Source: Dysidea avara
Taxonomy: Eukaryota; Porifera; Demospongiae; Dictyoceratida; Dysideidae
Direction: 5' to 3'
Length of the DNA: 64,000 nucleotides
Assembly (NCBI RefSeq): GCF_963678975.1
Contig: NC_089280.1
Span: 36,182,508 to 36,246,507, forward strand
Below the pieces are notes generated by a model. The model did not search any database. It had not been told where the DNA came from and saw only the letters and a list, made by a program, of their open reading frames with translations. The position numbers and the translations under genes were made by a program. Of this stretch, positions 51,003 to 60,481 are shown one piece after another. How positions within the stretch are numbered: position 1 is the stretch's first letter; each line of letters opens with the position of its first letter.

Positions 51003-54000
51003 CTAAATCTGATGCACCCCTTGACTGTCAACATAATCTTTGAAGCGTGGTGGAGGTCTTCTCTGTCTTGTGGGATATCTGGGAGACTCTGTTGACTCAG
51101 TTCCAGCATCTGTGACCTCGTGACCTTGCGAGTCTGCATCAGCAACAGGTTCAGACTGTTCATCAGCTTGAGTTGCAGTGTCAGATTGTCCAGTAGTGGG
51201 AGGCCGTAAGGCAGAGTTATTCCCAGGCATGACATCCAATTCACTGTCAGGCATGACATCCAATTCACTGTCAGCATTCTGTTGTAAGTGGTCTCGGTGA
51301 ACACCTTCACCACTGGCTTCTAACAAGTGGTCTACATGCCTACGCCATACCCTCCCCCCTTGGACCCGAACTCTATAGGATACTGGCCCTGTCTGGTCTA
51401 CTACGGTACCCGGTATCCACCTTGCCCCATTGTAGAAATCTCGTGTCATAATATGCTGCCCAGCAGCAAACTGGCGTAACCGCCGGTGAGTATCTACAGT
51501 AGCTTTCCGGTGTAGTTGCTTAGCTTGCACCCTTGAGCCTATATTAGGGTGGAGAAGATCAAGACGCGTGCGTATAGTACGGCCCAAAAATAAGGAACTA
51601 GGCGATGCACCAGTAACAGCATGTGGGGTAATACGATACTGTAACAAAAACTTCATCAAACCTTGCTCAACTGGAACTCCCTGATTCAACCCTGCCTTGA
51701 GAGATTGTTTCATGGTTTGGACCATTCTCTCAACAGCACCATTGGAGGCAGGGTGGTATGGAGCACACCGGATATGTTTGACACCATTTAACTTCAAAAA
51801 CAAGGAAAATTCTTCGGCTACAAATTGGGGGCCATTGTCTGAAACAAGTTGTTGCGGTAAGCCATATCTAGCAAAGATTTCTCGAAGGACATTAACAGTT
51901 TTGGTAGCGGTAGTAGTGGACATAATGCACACTTCTGGCCACTTAGAATGCGCATCCACTACTAATAAAAACATCTTACCGGCAAAAGGGCCAGCAAAAT
52001 CTACATGTACCCTATCCCATGGAACTGTGGGCCAAGCCCAAGGATGCAATGGTGCCTTAACAGGCGCATGCTTCACTGACTGACAAGCAGAGCAACTCTT
52101 CACTAGCTCCTCAATGTCCTTATCTACTCCTGGCCACCAAAAGTGGCTTCGAGCCAGTGCCTTCATGCGCACTACACCTTGGTGGCCTTGATGAAGATCC
52201 TCCATAATCCGCTGACGAAGCGCTAGTGGTACAACTACACGTACCCCACACAAGAGTGTGTTACCTTCAATAGACAACTCCAAGCGTCGATTCCAGTAAG
52301 GTTTGAAAGGCTCCTTAATGGTATTTGGCCACCTCGTCCTAGTGTAATACAAGACTTTGCTGAGAACAACATCCTTTCGTGTAGCAACTTCCAACTCTGC
52401 GGATGTCACTGGCAACGCATCAATTTGTGCAATATTAAAGTTTGCAGCATCTGGTAAGTAGCCCACGGCAGTAGAATCGTTGAGCGGTAGCCTTGAAAGG
52501 CCATCAGCATTGCCATGTGTACTGGTAGGCTTAAATTTGAGTTTGTAAGAGTACCCGGCTAGTAATAATGCCCAGCGTTGCAACCGAGCAGCAGCCAGAG
52601 ATGGAATAGAGTCTTTGGGCCCCAGTATGGTGGTAAGCGGCTTGTGGTCAGTCACCAGAGTAAACTCCCTGCCATAAACATATTGATGGAACTTCTTTAC
52701 CCCAAATATAAGGGAGAGGGCTTCCTTCTCTACTTGAGCGTAATTACGCTCACTGGAAGTGAGGGTGCGTGACGCAAAAGCAATGGGATGCTCTGAGCCA
52801 TCTGGGAAGACATGGGACAATACAGCCCCAACACCATAAGCAGAAGCATCCCCAGCTAGGCACAGCGGCAGGTCAGGGTCGTAATGCACTAACACTGGTG
52901 CCACTACCAGACGGTTCTTGGCCTTGTTAAATGTAGTGGTACAATCCTTAGTCCATCTCCACGGTTGTTTTGCCTGTAGAAGAACATGCAGCGGTCGCAA
53001 CAGTGATGCCAGGTTCGGAATAAATTTAGCATAGTAATTCAACAACCCTAGAAAAGAGCGAAGTTCTTGTACATTTCTAGGTATAGGTGCTTCCTGAATA
53101 GCCTTAACCTTACTCTTGGTAGTGTGCACCCCCTTAGCATCAATGCTATGTCCTAAATACTCCACAGAAGTTTTGTAAAAACAACATTTCTCTCTCTTTA
53201 GTTGGACTCCATGCTCTTGCAATCGGCACAACACCTCTTCTAAGTTCTTAGTGTGCTCGGATTCTGTACGACCAGTAACTAAAATGTCATCTAAATAACA
53301 AATAACTTGTGGCATACCCTGTAAGATGGTTTCCATTGTCTTTTGGAATACTGCCGGTGCCGAGGCTACACCAAAAGGAAGCCGCGTGTATCTAAAAAGA
53401 CCCTTAGTGGTATTGATGGTTACTAATTTACTAGATGTTTCATCCAACAACATTTGTTGATAAGCAGCTGTCAAGTCAAGCTTGGTAAACACCTTACCCC
53501 CCGTTAGGCATGTAAACAAGTCATTAGGCCTGGGCAAGGGATACTTGTCCACCTGCAGCGAGGGGTTGATGGTTACTTTATAGTCGCCACAAATGCGTAC
53601 TGCCCCATCACTCTTTGGCACTGGCACAATTGGGGCTGCCCAATCACTATAATCGACCTTCTGCAGGATTCCTTGCTCAACTAGACGGTCCAGTTCCCCC
53701 TCTACCTGCTCTCTAATTGCAAAAGGAAGGGGACGAGGGCGACAAAAGCGGGGAGTGGTACCTGGTAGCAAGTGAAGTGTGGCCTTGAAGTGTTTCAATG
53801 TGCCCAACCCCTCTTGAAAAACCTCAGGGTACTTTCCCATTAACCTATCTACATTGGAATCAATTCCCGATACTGACTTGATATTAGCCCAATCTAGAGG
53901 TATGGAACGCAACCAGTCTCGGCCTAGTAAGGTAGGACCCGTGCCCTCTACAACATACAATTTATGTGTACCCTTATATTTACCATACCTCACCACTACC

Positions 54001-54014
54001 GACGTCTCTCCCAA
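51003..54014 (-). CDS. Gypsy Pol: protease end, RT, RNase H, integrase
   Basis: 1003 codons. Order: end of the protease (LLGRDWL), reverse transcriptase with YLDDILVTGRTES, RNase H with DASAYGVGAV and the VTDHKPL region, integrase with an HHCC zinc finger (HQGHQG...CSACQ) and the DDE core (DFAGPF, SDNGPQF, NGAVERM), then a basic and Pro-rich tail. This domain order defines Ty3/gypsy. It is one base out of frame with Gag. The switch point falls at a run of five A bases on + (54013-54017), within the protease. A one-base indel or a +1 frameshift would explain it. No other break is visible. Confidence 0.96.
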   Translation of the reverse strand: MGETSVVVRYGKYKGTHKLYVVEGTGPTLLGRDWLRSIPLDWANIKSVSGIDSNVDRLMGKYPEVFQEGLGTLKHFKATLHLLPGTTPRFCRPRPLPFAIREQVEGELDRLVEQGILQKVDYSDWAAPIVPVPKSDGAVRICGDYKVTINPSLQVDKYPLPRPNDLFTCLTGGKVFTKLDLTAAYQQMLLDETSSKLVTINTTKGLFRYTRLPFGVASAPAVFQKTMETILQGMPQVICYLDDILVTGRTESEHTKNLEEVLCRLQEHGVQLKREKCCFYKTSVEYLGHSIDAKGVHTTKSKVKAIQEAPIPRNVQELRSFLGLLNYYAKFIPNLASLLRPLHVLLQAKQPWRWTKDCTTTFNKAKNRLVVAPVLVHYDPDLPLCLAGDASAYGVGAVLSHVFPDGSEHPIAFASRTLTSSERNYAQVEKEALSLIFGVKKFHQYVYGREFTLVTDHKPLTTILGPKDSIPSLAAARLQRWALLLAGYSYKLKFKPTSTHGNADGLSRLPLNDSTAVGYLPDAANFNIAQIDALPVTSAELEVATRKDVVLSKVLYYTRTRWPNTIKEPFKPYWNRRLELSIEGNTLLCGVRVVVPLALRQRIMEDLHQGHQGVVRMKALARSHFWWPGVDKDIEELVKSCSACQSVKHAPVKAPLHPWAWPTVPWDRVHVDFAGPFAGKMFLLVVDAHSKWPEVCIMSTTTATKTVNVLREIFARYGLPQQLVSDNGPQFVAEEFSLFLKLNGVKHIRCAPYHPASNGAVERMVQTMKQSLKAGLNQGVPVEQGLMKFLLQYRITPHAVTGASPSSLFLGRTIRTRLDLLHPNIGSRVQAKQLHRKATVDTHRRLRQFAAGQHIMTRDFYNGARWIPGTVVDQTGPVSYRVRVQGGRVWRRHVDHLLEASGEGVHRDHLQQNADSELDVMPDSELDVMPGNNSALRPPTTGQSDTATQADEQSEPVADADSQGHEVTDAGTESTESPRYPTRQRRPPPRFKDYVDSQGVHQI

Positions 54015-55083
54015 AAACTGCCATTTTCTCTGCCGTATAGGTACGGAGACACAGTGAAGGTTGCTCCAGGGTTAACTCTGCAAATCTGGCCTCCCAACTT
54101 TCTTGAGACATCACTGACACCGCTGCTCCAGTATCAATCTCCATGGGGATCAGTTGCCCATTGATTTCCACTACTACTTGGTAGGGTGGTGTCGTCCTTG
54201 AGGTTAGGTTAAATATCACATCTTCTTCAAGGTCTGTGACATCTTCTTCCGGTTTACTTGTAGTTTGTTCCACCCAATGGTTCTTGGTTACTGGCACTTT
54301 ACTTTGTGGTTGGCTTCGACATACTCTTGCTAAATGTCCAACTTTCTTACAGTGATGACAAACTGAGTCTTTGTGGACACAATTGTGTGCCAGGTGATCA
54401 CTTCTACCACATCTATAGCAACTCCTCCCTGTGTTACTGGCTCCTTGTGTCCTGGGGTACCTGCTGACCCGATCAATTTCCTCCTCTCCTTGCATCTGAG
54501 CAACTGTATTGGGTCCCCTGCTACCACTGTGTGCTACTGTTAATTCAGTAGTTTCGCTGTTGTCCTGAAGCACTTGTGCATTTCTGTGAGCTGCTTCCAT
54601 TCCTTGTGCTAGCTCCAGTGCACGTTTGAGATCAAGGTTATCTTCCGTCAATAGTCGTTTCTGAATGGTCTCGCTGATCAAACCACAGACGAAGCGGTCA
54701 CGCAACGCTTCGTCAAGATGATCCTTAAATTTGCAATGAGTGGCCAATCTTCTAAGCTCCGCTAAGTATTGCATGACAGATTCTTCGCGACGTTGGTTTC
54801 TTCTGTGAAACGTAAATCTCTCGGCGATCACCAAGGGCTTGGGTTCGTAATGATCTTTTAACAAGTCTGCTAGCGTCTTAAACGATTTGCTCCTTGGAGA
54901 CTCCAGTGCAACAAGCGTCCTTAAAAGACTGTACGTCTTCGCTCCCAACAGACTAAGAAAAACTGGTACTTGTTTATCTTCTTTGATCCCGTTTGCTTCG
55001 AAATAAAGTTCTACTCGTTCTAGATACGCCGAGAACTCCTCAGATTCCGGCTGGAATATGTCAATTTTCCCAAAAGAAGCCAT
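53980..55083 (-). CDS. Gypsy Gag with zinc knuckles and start of the protease
   Basis: 367 codons from the ATG at 55083, 33 bases after the LTR end. Residues about 1-170 form the capsid-like part (VELYFEANGIKEDKQVPVFL, RNQRREESVMQYLAELRRLA). Two CCHC zinc knuckles follow near residues 223-257 (CYRCGRSDHLAHNC and CHHCKKVGHLARVC), which bind the RNA. The aspartic protease starts near residue 308 with the catalytic MEIDTGAAVSVM. The frame then changes inside the protease, and the ORF ends about 13 codons later. Confidence 0.93.
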   Translation of the reverse strand: MASFGKIDIFQPESEEFSAYLERVELYFEANGIKEDKQVPVFLSLLGAKTYSLLRTLVALESPRSKSFKTLADLLKDHYEPKPLVIAERFTFHRRNQRREESVMQYLAELRRLATHCKFKDHLDEALRDRFVCGLISETIQKRLLTEDNLDLKRALELAQGMEAAHRNAQVLQDNSETTELTVAHSGSRGPNTVAQMQGEEEIDRVSRYPRTQGASNTGRSCYRCGRSDHLAHNCVHKDSVCHHCKKVGHLARVCRSQPQSKVPVTKNHWVEQTTSKPEEDVTDLEEDVIFNLTSRTTPPYQVVVEINGQLIPMEIDTGAAVSVMSQESWEARFAELTLEQPSLCLRTYTAEKMAVFGRDVGSGEVW

Positions 55084-55115
55084 TAATCTTTGTTATATCC
55101 CATCCTCGTCGCCAG

Positions 55116-55324
55116 TATTATGTTTCTAGACACGATCAGGAAGGATCTTAAATCAACAAACAAAGCACGCCATACATGTACAAGTTCCATGATACAACAA
55201 CACGCATGCGTACACACACTCATGATCATCGATTACAATCAGATATAAATACCATATTGATAATTACAAATCAAGTAGAAATCACAATTACAATTATAAC
55301 TATAAGTTCAGTAGATACACAACA
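55116..55324 (-). repeat. 5' LTR of the gypsy element
   Basis: 209 bases. It should contain the promoter and polyadenylation signals. A GTATTTATATC stretch on the - strand (about 55241-55251) could serve as a weak TATA-type element; this is only a guess. Confidence 0.95.
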
Positions 55325-55689
55325 CCAACCTCTGAACAATTTTAGGAGTGAGACCTCAAATACTACCAGCCATGTGGACCAGACTCCAGTACAGTTCCAG
55401 GATTTTTGGTAGTGAAGACCAAAAAAAAAAAAAAAAGGTCGCTGCATGCTCAAACTATAAAAATAAGCATAGGGCTGTCCAATTTTAAGCACAGAGCTAA
55501 TGATGAAGCAGATGAAGCGTGACAAATAAGCTGATAGAGTGAGAAACAGAGGGTTAGGCGTGAGAGCATGAGATTACTAGCCAAAGAGTGAGACTCACGC
55601 CTAATGCGTGAGAGTTGGCATGTCTGCAATGGTATCCGGGTCACCGGAGGGCCATTCACCCTGCCATTTACCTCCACCAAGCTAGTATA

Positions 55690-55800
55690 CTCGACAAAAC
55701 CTGACCTCCTATTTTGTACACATAGTGCAAAATCACGGCACCTGCAAAATGCGCTATTTGTACAAAAATAATGTAGGATAGTAGGTTGATATCAGGCAAA
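55690..55800 (-). repeat. Dispersed repeat R1, copy 2 (inverted)
   Basis: The reverse complement reads CTATCCTACATTATTTTTG and ATAGCGCATTTTGCAGGTGC, matching 31045-31135. Its outer edge lies about 10 bases from the fold-back element at 55817, which may have inserted into it. Confidence 0.7.
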
Positions 55801-56844
55801 TCACTCGGGTACATGAGGTGGGGTCTATTCTACGGAAAGGAACGGAACGGAACGGAACGGAATGATGGACTAAACTGCGGAACGGAATGCTTTCTCAGAT
55901 TGAAGCTTGCAGCTTACCATTGCTGTACAAGTTATCAGTGGCACTTCCAGCAGGTAATCAAACGTACCCCAAGAAAGATAAAACGAATTTAAGGATCGAT
56001 TGTGGGTTCTTGTTGGTTGTCATTAGTAACGAAGTACTAATTGTGGGAATAGCTGACTCAGTGTGTTCATCTTCGGATATATCAAGTAGGGAACTTAATG
56101 CATGACTTGTTTTTACTAGTATGTGAGTTATTTTTACTTACTTGACTTTTAGAATGTACAGTCTGAGGCCCAGCCTTTCTAATCGGCATAAATCAGTATG
56201 TGTATAGCTACACTACAAAGGAAACAAGTATGGTGACAAGCTGAATCAACTCAGTCTAAGCAGAATCTAAAGGAATTTTGTGCAGTGTGTGAGGAGCAAA
56301 CATTCAGATACCTCAAGGAGGCTATATTGTGTGAACATCAATGATTCATTAACAGAGTAGTGGACTATTGTCAGATATCTCAGCCTGAGTACTGAGTTGA
56401 ATTCTGGATGGGGTCTATTTTACAGAATGGAATGCTTTCTGAATCAACTTGCAGCTTGGCTAACTGCTATCATTGCTGAAATTGCATTTTATCAGTGGAA
56501 CCTCCAGGAAAATGGAATAGGATAATTACAAAACATTAATTAAGTGATTGTTTAGGTAATCATGACTTTATTCAGTCTAATAAACAGAATATATGGTTGA
56601 TTGAGTGAGGTATCACTTTCAGAATGTTCAAACGACCAGTGATGAGATGCATGGATTCATCGAATTTTTGTTGTGGTTGGAGACATTAAATATCCAAAAG
56701 CAAACTGACTGTATAATATTAATTCACTTTCTTTATATTTTCTTAATTTTGAGCCTTTATACAAATAATTGAATTTTCCTTGTCAATAGAAATCCTAGAA
56801 TAAGATGGGAGAGAAACTTATCTTTGTTTACCTATACTGTACAA

Positions 56845-57093
56845 CCAAGAGTTCGTAATACTGATTTGTATGGGGGAGAGTGTCTAACTCTCAGTATGGC
56901 CTGTACAAACACCCTGCGTAAAGTTCACCTTTCATCAAATCAACACCTTTACTGGGATATAGAAAACTGTTGATTAGTGTTGCTGAAGAAAGTAAAGCCT
57001 TTGTTCTGAAATAAGGCTGAGGTGTTACTTTAAGAAGGGTGTTTGGTGAATGCATTCAAGTTAGACACTCTCCACCTTATTATGAACTCTTGG
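56845..57093. mobile_element. MITE with CCAAGAGTTC ends and 5-bp TSD, nested
   Basis: Ends CCAAGAGTTCGTAAT and ATTATGAACTCTTGG, flanked by TACAA on both sides (56840-56844 and 57094-57098). The subterminal GAGAGTGTCTAACT also occurs in inverted form. It is inserted in the Mutator-like element. Confidence 0.8.
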
Positions 57094-57167
57094 TACAACT
57101 TCAAAGGAAAATGAAGAAAACATACAGATGAATCAATAAAATCACTACAGTAAGGTGAATTACAGAC

Positions 57168-57555
57168 TATAGTACGTTCACGTTGAGCTGAATCCTCAAA
57201 AACATTTAATAATTCATGGATGCAATTACACACGATCTTGAAATTTGGCTCATTTGTAGTACTGCTTGATCCGCTAAAAATATTTCAAAATCTTTTTGTT
57301 CAAATGTTTGACATAATATTTATGGCCAATCAAAATTTTCACAGTACATTTCCTATGGGGAAGCCATATAAGTACAGTATCCATTACAGCCCTTTCCCGA
57401 ACTTGTAATGGAGCCAAACCGTACGTGTCTGTTGTTGACACCTTTGCTGTTACCAATAATCATCTGGTTAGCTGAAATGTTAACTCGGTTGAGAAAAAAT
57501 CCACTTTTAATTTTTAGCTGTTTTTCAGGATTCAGCTCAACGTGAACATACTATA
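57168..57555. mobile_element. Tc1/mariner-type MITE, TATAGTATG family, copy 2, nested
   Basis: The reverse complement of the element at 13081-13458 with few differences. Ends TATAGTACGTTCACGTTGAG and CTCAACGTGAACATACTATA. It is inserted in the Mutator-like element. Confidence 0.85.
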
Positions 57556-58751
57556 GTGAGATCTTGGTTAATTAATGACAGTGGTTGGAAATTAAGTGTG
57601 GTAATTTCTTGTTCTTGAATATGTTGCAAAGCGGAAGTACAAATCAAAATGGGATATCAATTTCATTATGAAAAATTTGTATACAAAAATAATCTAGCAT
57701 TACTATTTCATTTGTCCTCCACTTAAACATGCTACAACAGTACTAGTGTCAGTACATTGGCAGTGAGTCTACCTTGAAATCTCAACTCTAGAGTAGATCC
57801 AACACAGGACAGCCCGCACTGTAACAAATACATGTGATCCCATTGTAATTTCATGGACCAGCTGGACTGGGAATCACTTGAAAATAGACGAACAAATTTA
57901 ACCTGTTTTGTTTGAAGTGAAGCATGTGAAATGTTACACTTAAGAAATCCTAGGATTCTTAGGTGGTATGTAATTAATGTGAGTGTTCCATTTCAGGTCT
58001 GACTAGATACATTGAAATTACACACACATCCTGGTCCAAATCACGTTTGCCTGGTGGCTACGGGCATGGTTTCACATGCGGCTTATAAGAGATTTGGCTG
58101 ATCTTGGAGTTTTGGCATTTAGCCTGATTCAAGGCTAGCAGTCAGACACATCCTTGAATTGTGCAACATATAAAATCAGCTCACTATTGAATACGGCATT
58201 AGTCCACTGCACCAGCTGTTAATATATAAATAACTCCATGCATACACTTCAGTGATGTTTGCAGAATATACCCTCCTTGCGGTCTGCCAAAATATTTGCT
58301 CCTCACACACTGCACAAAATTCTTCAAGTTTTAATTCAGCTGGCTCTTTCCTGTTACCAGTATCTTCCTGCTTGCTTTATTTATACACTGACTTATGACT
58401 TGAAAGACCGGCCCAGACTGTTTTCTAAAGTCTAAATAAGAAAAACAGCTCACATAAAGTTCCCTTCCGTATGGATGAACATCACTGATACAGCTCATCC
58501 CACAATAATACTTCGTTACTAATGACAACCAACAAAAACCCACAATCGATCCGTTAATTCTTTTTATCTTATGTTTAATCACCCACTGGAGATGCCACTA
58601 CTAACTTATAAGGGAAGTTTCAGCAATGGTAAGTTGCAAGAGAAAGCGTTCCGTTCCGTGGTTTAGTCCATCATTCCGTTCCGTTCCGTTCCGTAGAATA
58701 GTCCCCACCGGTACATGATACCATAGATAATAGACACCCCTACCCCTATGG

Positions 58752-60474
58752 TAGGGTCCGCAACGCGAAAAATCCATATCCTCCAATCAACTACCTAACT
58801 ATTGTCATGTGCTAGGCTAAGTGTAACTTGAATAACACCAGCGTGGCAGCCAAGTTTGTCACTTTCTTCTGGTAGAAAACGATAGAAATATCTTAAAATC
58901 ATGTGATTTTTCGTTGCAGCAGTTCGTAGGGTTCTTCGTATGCCACGATATTAACTCTCAACATTGTTCAAGTAGTCTATCATCAAATCAAAGTATTGGT
59001 GGTTTGATTTTATTGGTCAGTTTCTGGTGGCAGCACGATCTGTGCAGCTTTTTGGCGACAAACAAAATGTTTCTTCCTCTGGAGTACAGGACAAGCAGAG
59101 CAGCAACTGCGCCGTGGGTCAGCAATGACCACTACTAGATAAAGTACCTGCATGCGGAGTATGGTTATAATTGAAGCTTGTTAGCCATCTGGCTGAGCCA
59201 TCTATATGTTGAAATTCAGCCAAAACGACGCGATTTTTGCGAACAAATACCAGAATGGTTGATACATCAGTGAGACGGTCTCCAACAGCAAGGATACGAT
59301 GCTTATAAACACCTAACAATACAGCTATCTCGCCCAGTAAACGCATAGAGCAATCCAATGCATGAAATAGGCACTCACGTGATCAAGATTTAAATCACGG
59401 AAAATACAACCATAATCTATTCCAATGACCTTAAAACCGCTTGAAATCATTATTATTATTAATACTTTACAATACAGTAAACGTATTGAGGGTCAACCAA
59501 CAACCCGTGTTGGCAGCCCGAAAAAGTTAAAACCTAATTTACTTAATTACAAAACTAAAGTACCGAGAAATTGCTAGATAAACCTACTTTAAAACAATTA
59601 CTACATCTGCAACAAAAATGATACGAAATCAAATGACAATCAGTTTGTATGCATTAGGTTCAGCATCTCGATTAGCCCAGCAGTCTAAGACTCTCCCTAT
59701 TATAATGTCATCACACACCTGCACTGGCCTAGACCACGCCTGAGTGAACAATTAACACAAATCTTTACAAAAGGAGCTCACTGCATGGTTCCTGTTCAGA
59801 AATGAAAGCAATTTCATGGGTATTTCCGCGATTTGAATTTCGATCACGTGAGTGCCTATTTCATGCATTGGATTGTTCTATGCGTTTACTGGGCAAGATA
59901 GCCGTATTTTTAGGTGTTTATAAGCTTCGTATCCTTGCTGTTGGAGACTGTCTCATTGATGTATCAACCATTCTGGTATTTGTTTGCAAAAATCGCGTCG
60001 TTTTGGCCGAATTTCAGCATATAGATGACTCAGCCAGATGGCTAACAAGCTTCAATTATAACCATACTCCGCATGCAGGTACTTTACCTAGTAGTGGTCA
60101 TTGCTGACCCACGGCGCAGTTGCTGCTCTGCTTGTCCTGTGCTCCAGAGGAAGAAACATTTTGTTTGTCGCCAAAAAGCCGCACAGATCGTGCTGCCACC
60201 AGAAACTGACCAATAAAATCAAACCACCAATACTTTGAGTTGATGATAGACTACTTGAACAATGTTGAGAGTTAATATCGTGGCATACGAAGAACCCTAC
60301 GAACTGCTGCAACGAAAAATCACGTGATTTTAAGACATTTGTATCGTTTTCTACCAAAAGAAAGTGACAAACTTGGCTGCCACGCTGGTATTATTCAAGT
60401 TACACTTAGCCTAACACATGACAATAGTTAGGTAGTTGATTGGAGGATATCGATATTTCGCGTTGCGGACCCTA
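58752..60474. mobile_element. Fold-back element A
   Basis: The arms (58752-59405 and about 59818-60474) are near-identical inverted copies; both begin TAGGGTCCGCAACGCGAAA or a close variant. The loop of about 410 bases is unrelated. Both arms carry the same open frame (DCSMRLLGKIAVFLGVYKLR in the right arm), once on each strand; I do not recognise the protein. Flanked by CCTATGG on both sides. Confidence 0.85.
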
Positions 60475-60481
60475 CCTATGG

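Larger units (their letters stand above)
50782..55324 (-). mobile_element. Young Ty3/gypsy LTR retrotransposon
   Basis: The 209-base LTRs (50782-50990 and 55116-55324) appear identical when compared by eye. The element is flanked by the 5-base duplication CCAAC (50777-50781 and 55325-55329). On the - strand the 5' LTR is followed after one base by TGGCGACGAGGATGGGAT (55114-55097), a plausible primer-binding site, and a G-rich polypurine tract (50991-51001) precedes the 3' LTR. Gag and Pol ORFs are long. Each LTR starts TGTTGTG and ends in TA rather than CA. All of this points to a recent insertion. Confidence 0.97.
50763..55632. mobile_element. Probable MITE split by the gypsy insertion
   Basis: GGCAGAGATGCCAACCTCTG (after removal of the gypsy element) and GAGAGTTGGCATGTCTGCAA form an inverted repeat about 320 bases apart when the 4.5 kb insertion is taken out. 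GCAGACATGCCAACTCTCAC-type ends are common in animal DNA transposons. Target duplication not clear. Confidence 0.45.
55817..58709. mobile_element. Mutator-like fold-back element with 9-bp TSD
   Basis: The ends GGTGGGGTCTATTCTACGGA and CCGTAGAATAGTCCCCACC are inverted repeats, and the arms extend about 500 bases (55817-56345 and 58248-58709), including (GGAAC)n and a block around CATTAGTAACGAAGTA. GGTACATGA flanks both sides (55808-55816 and 58710-58718). A 9-base duplication and long terminal inverted repeats fit Mutator-like elements. A second, more diverged copy of the terminal region lies inside at 56406-56515. No transposase was seen. Two other MITEs are nested in it. Confidence 0.85.

Noticed and set aside
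51697..52083. 128-residue ORF on + inside the gypsy element
   Set aside because: Antisense shadow of the integrase region of Pol.
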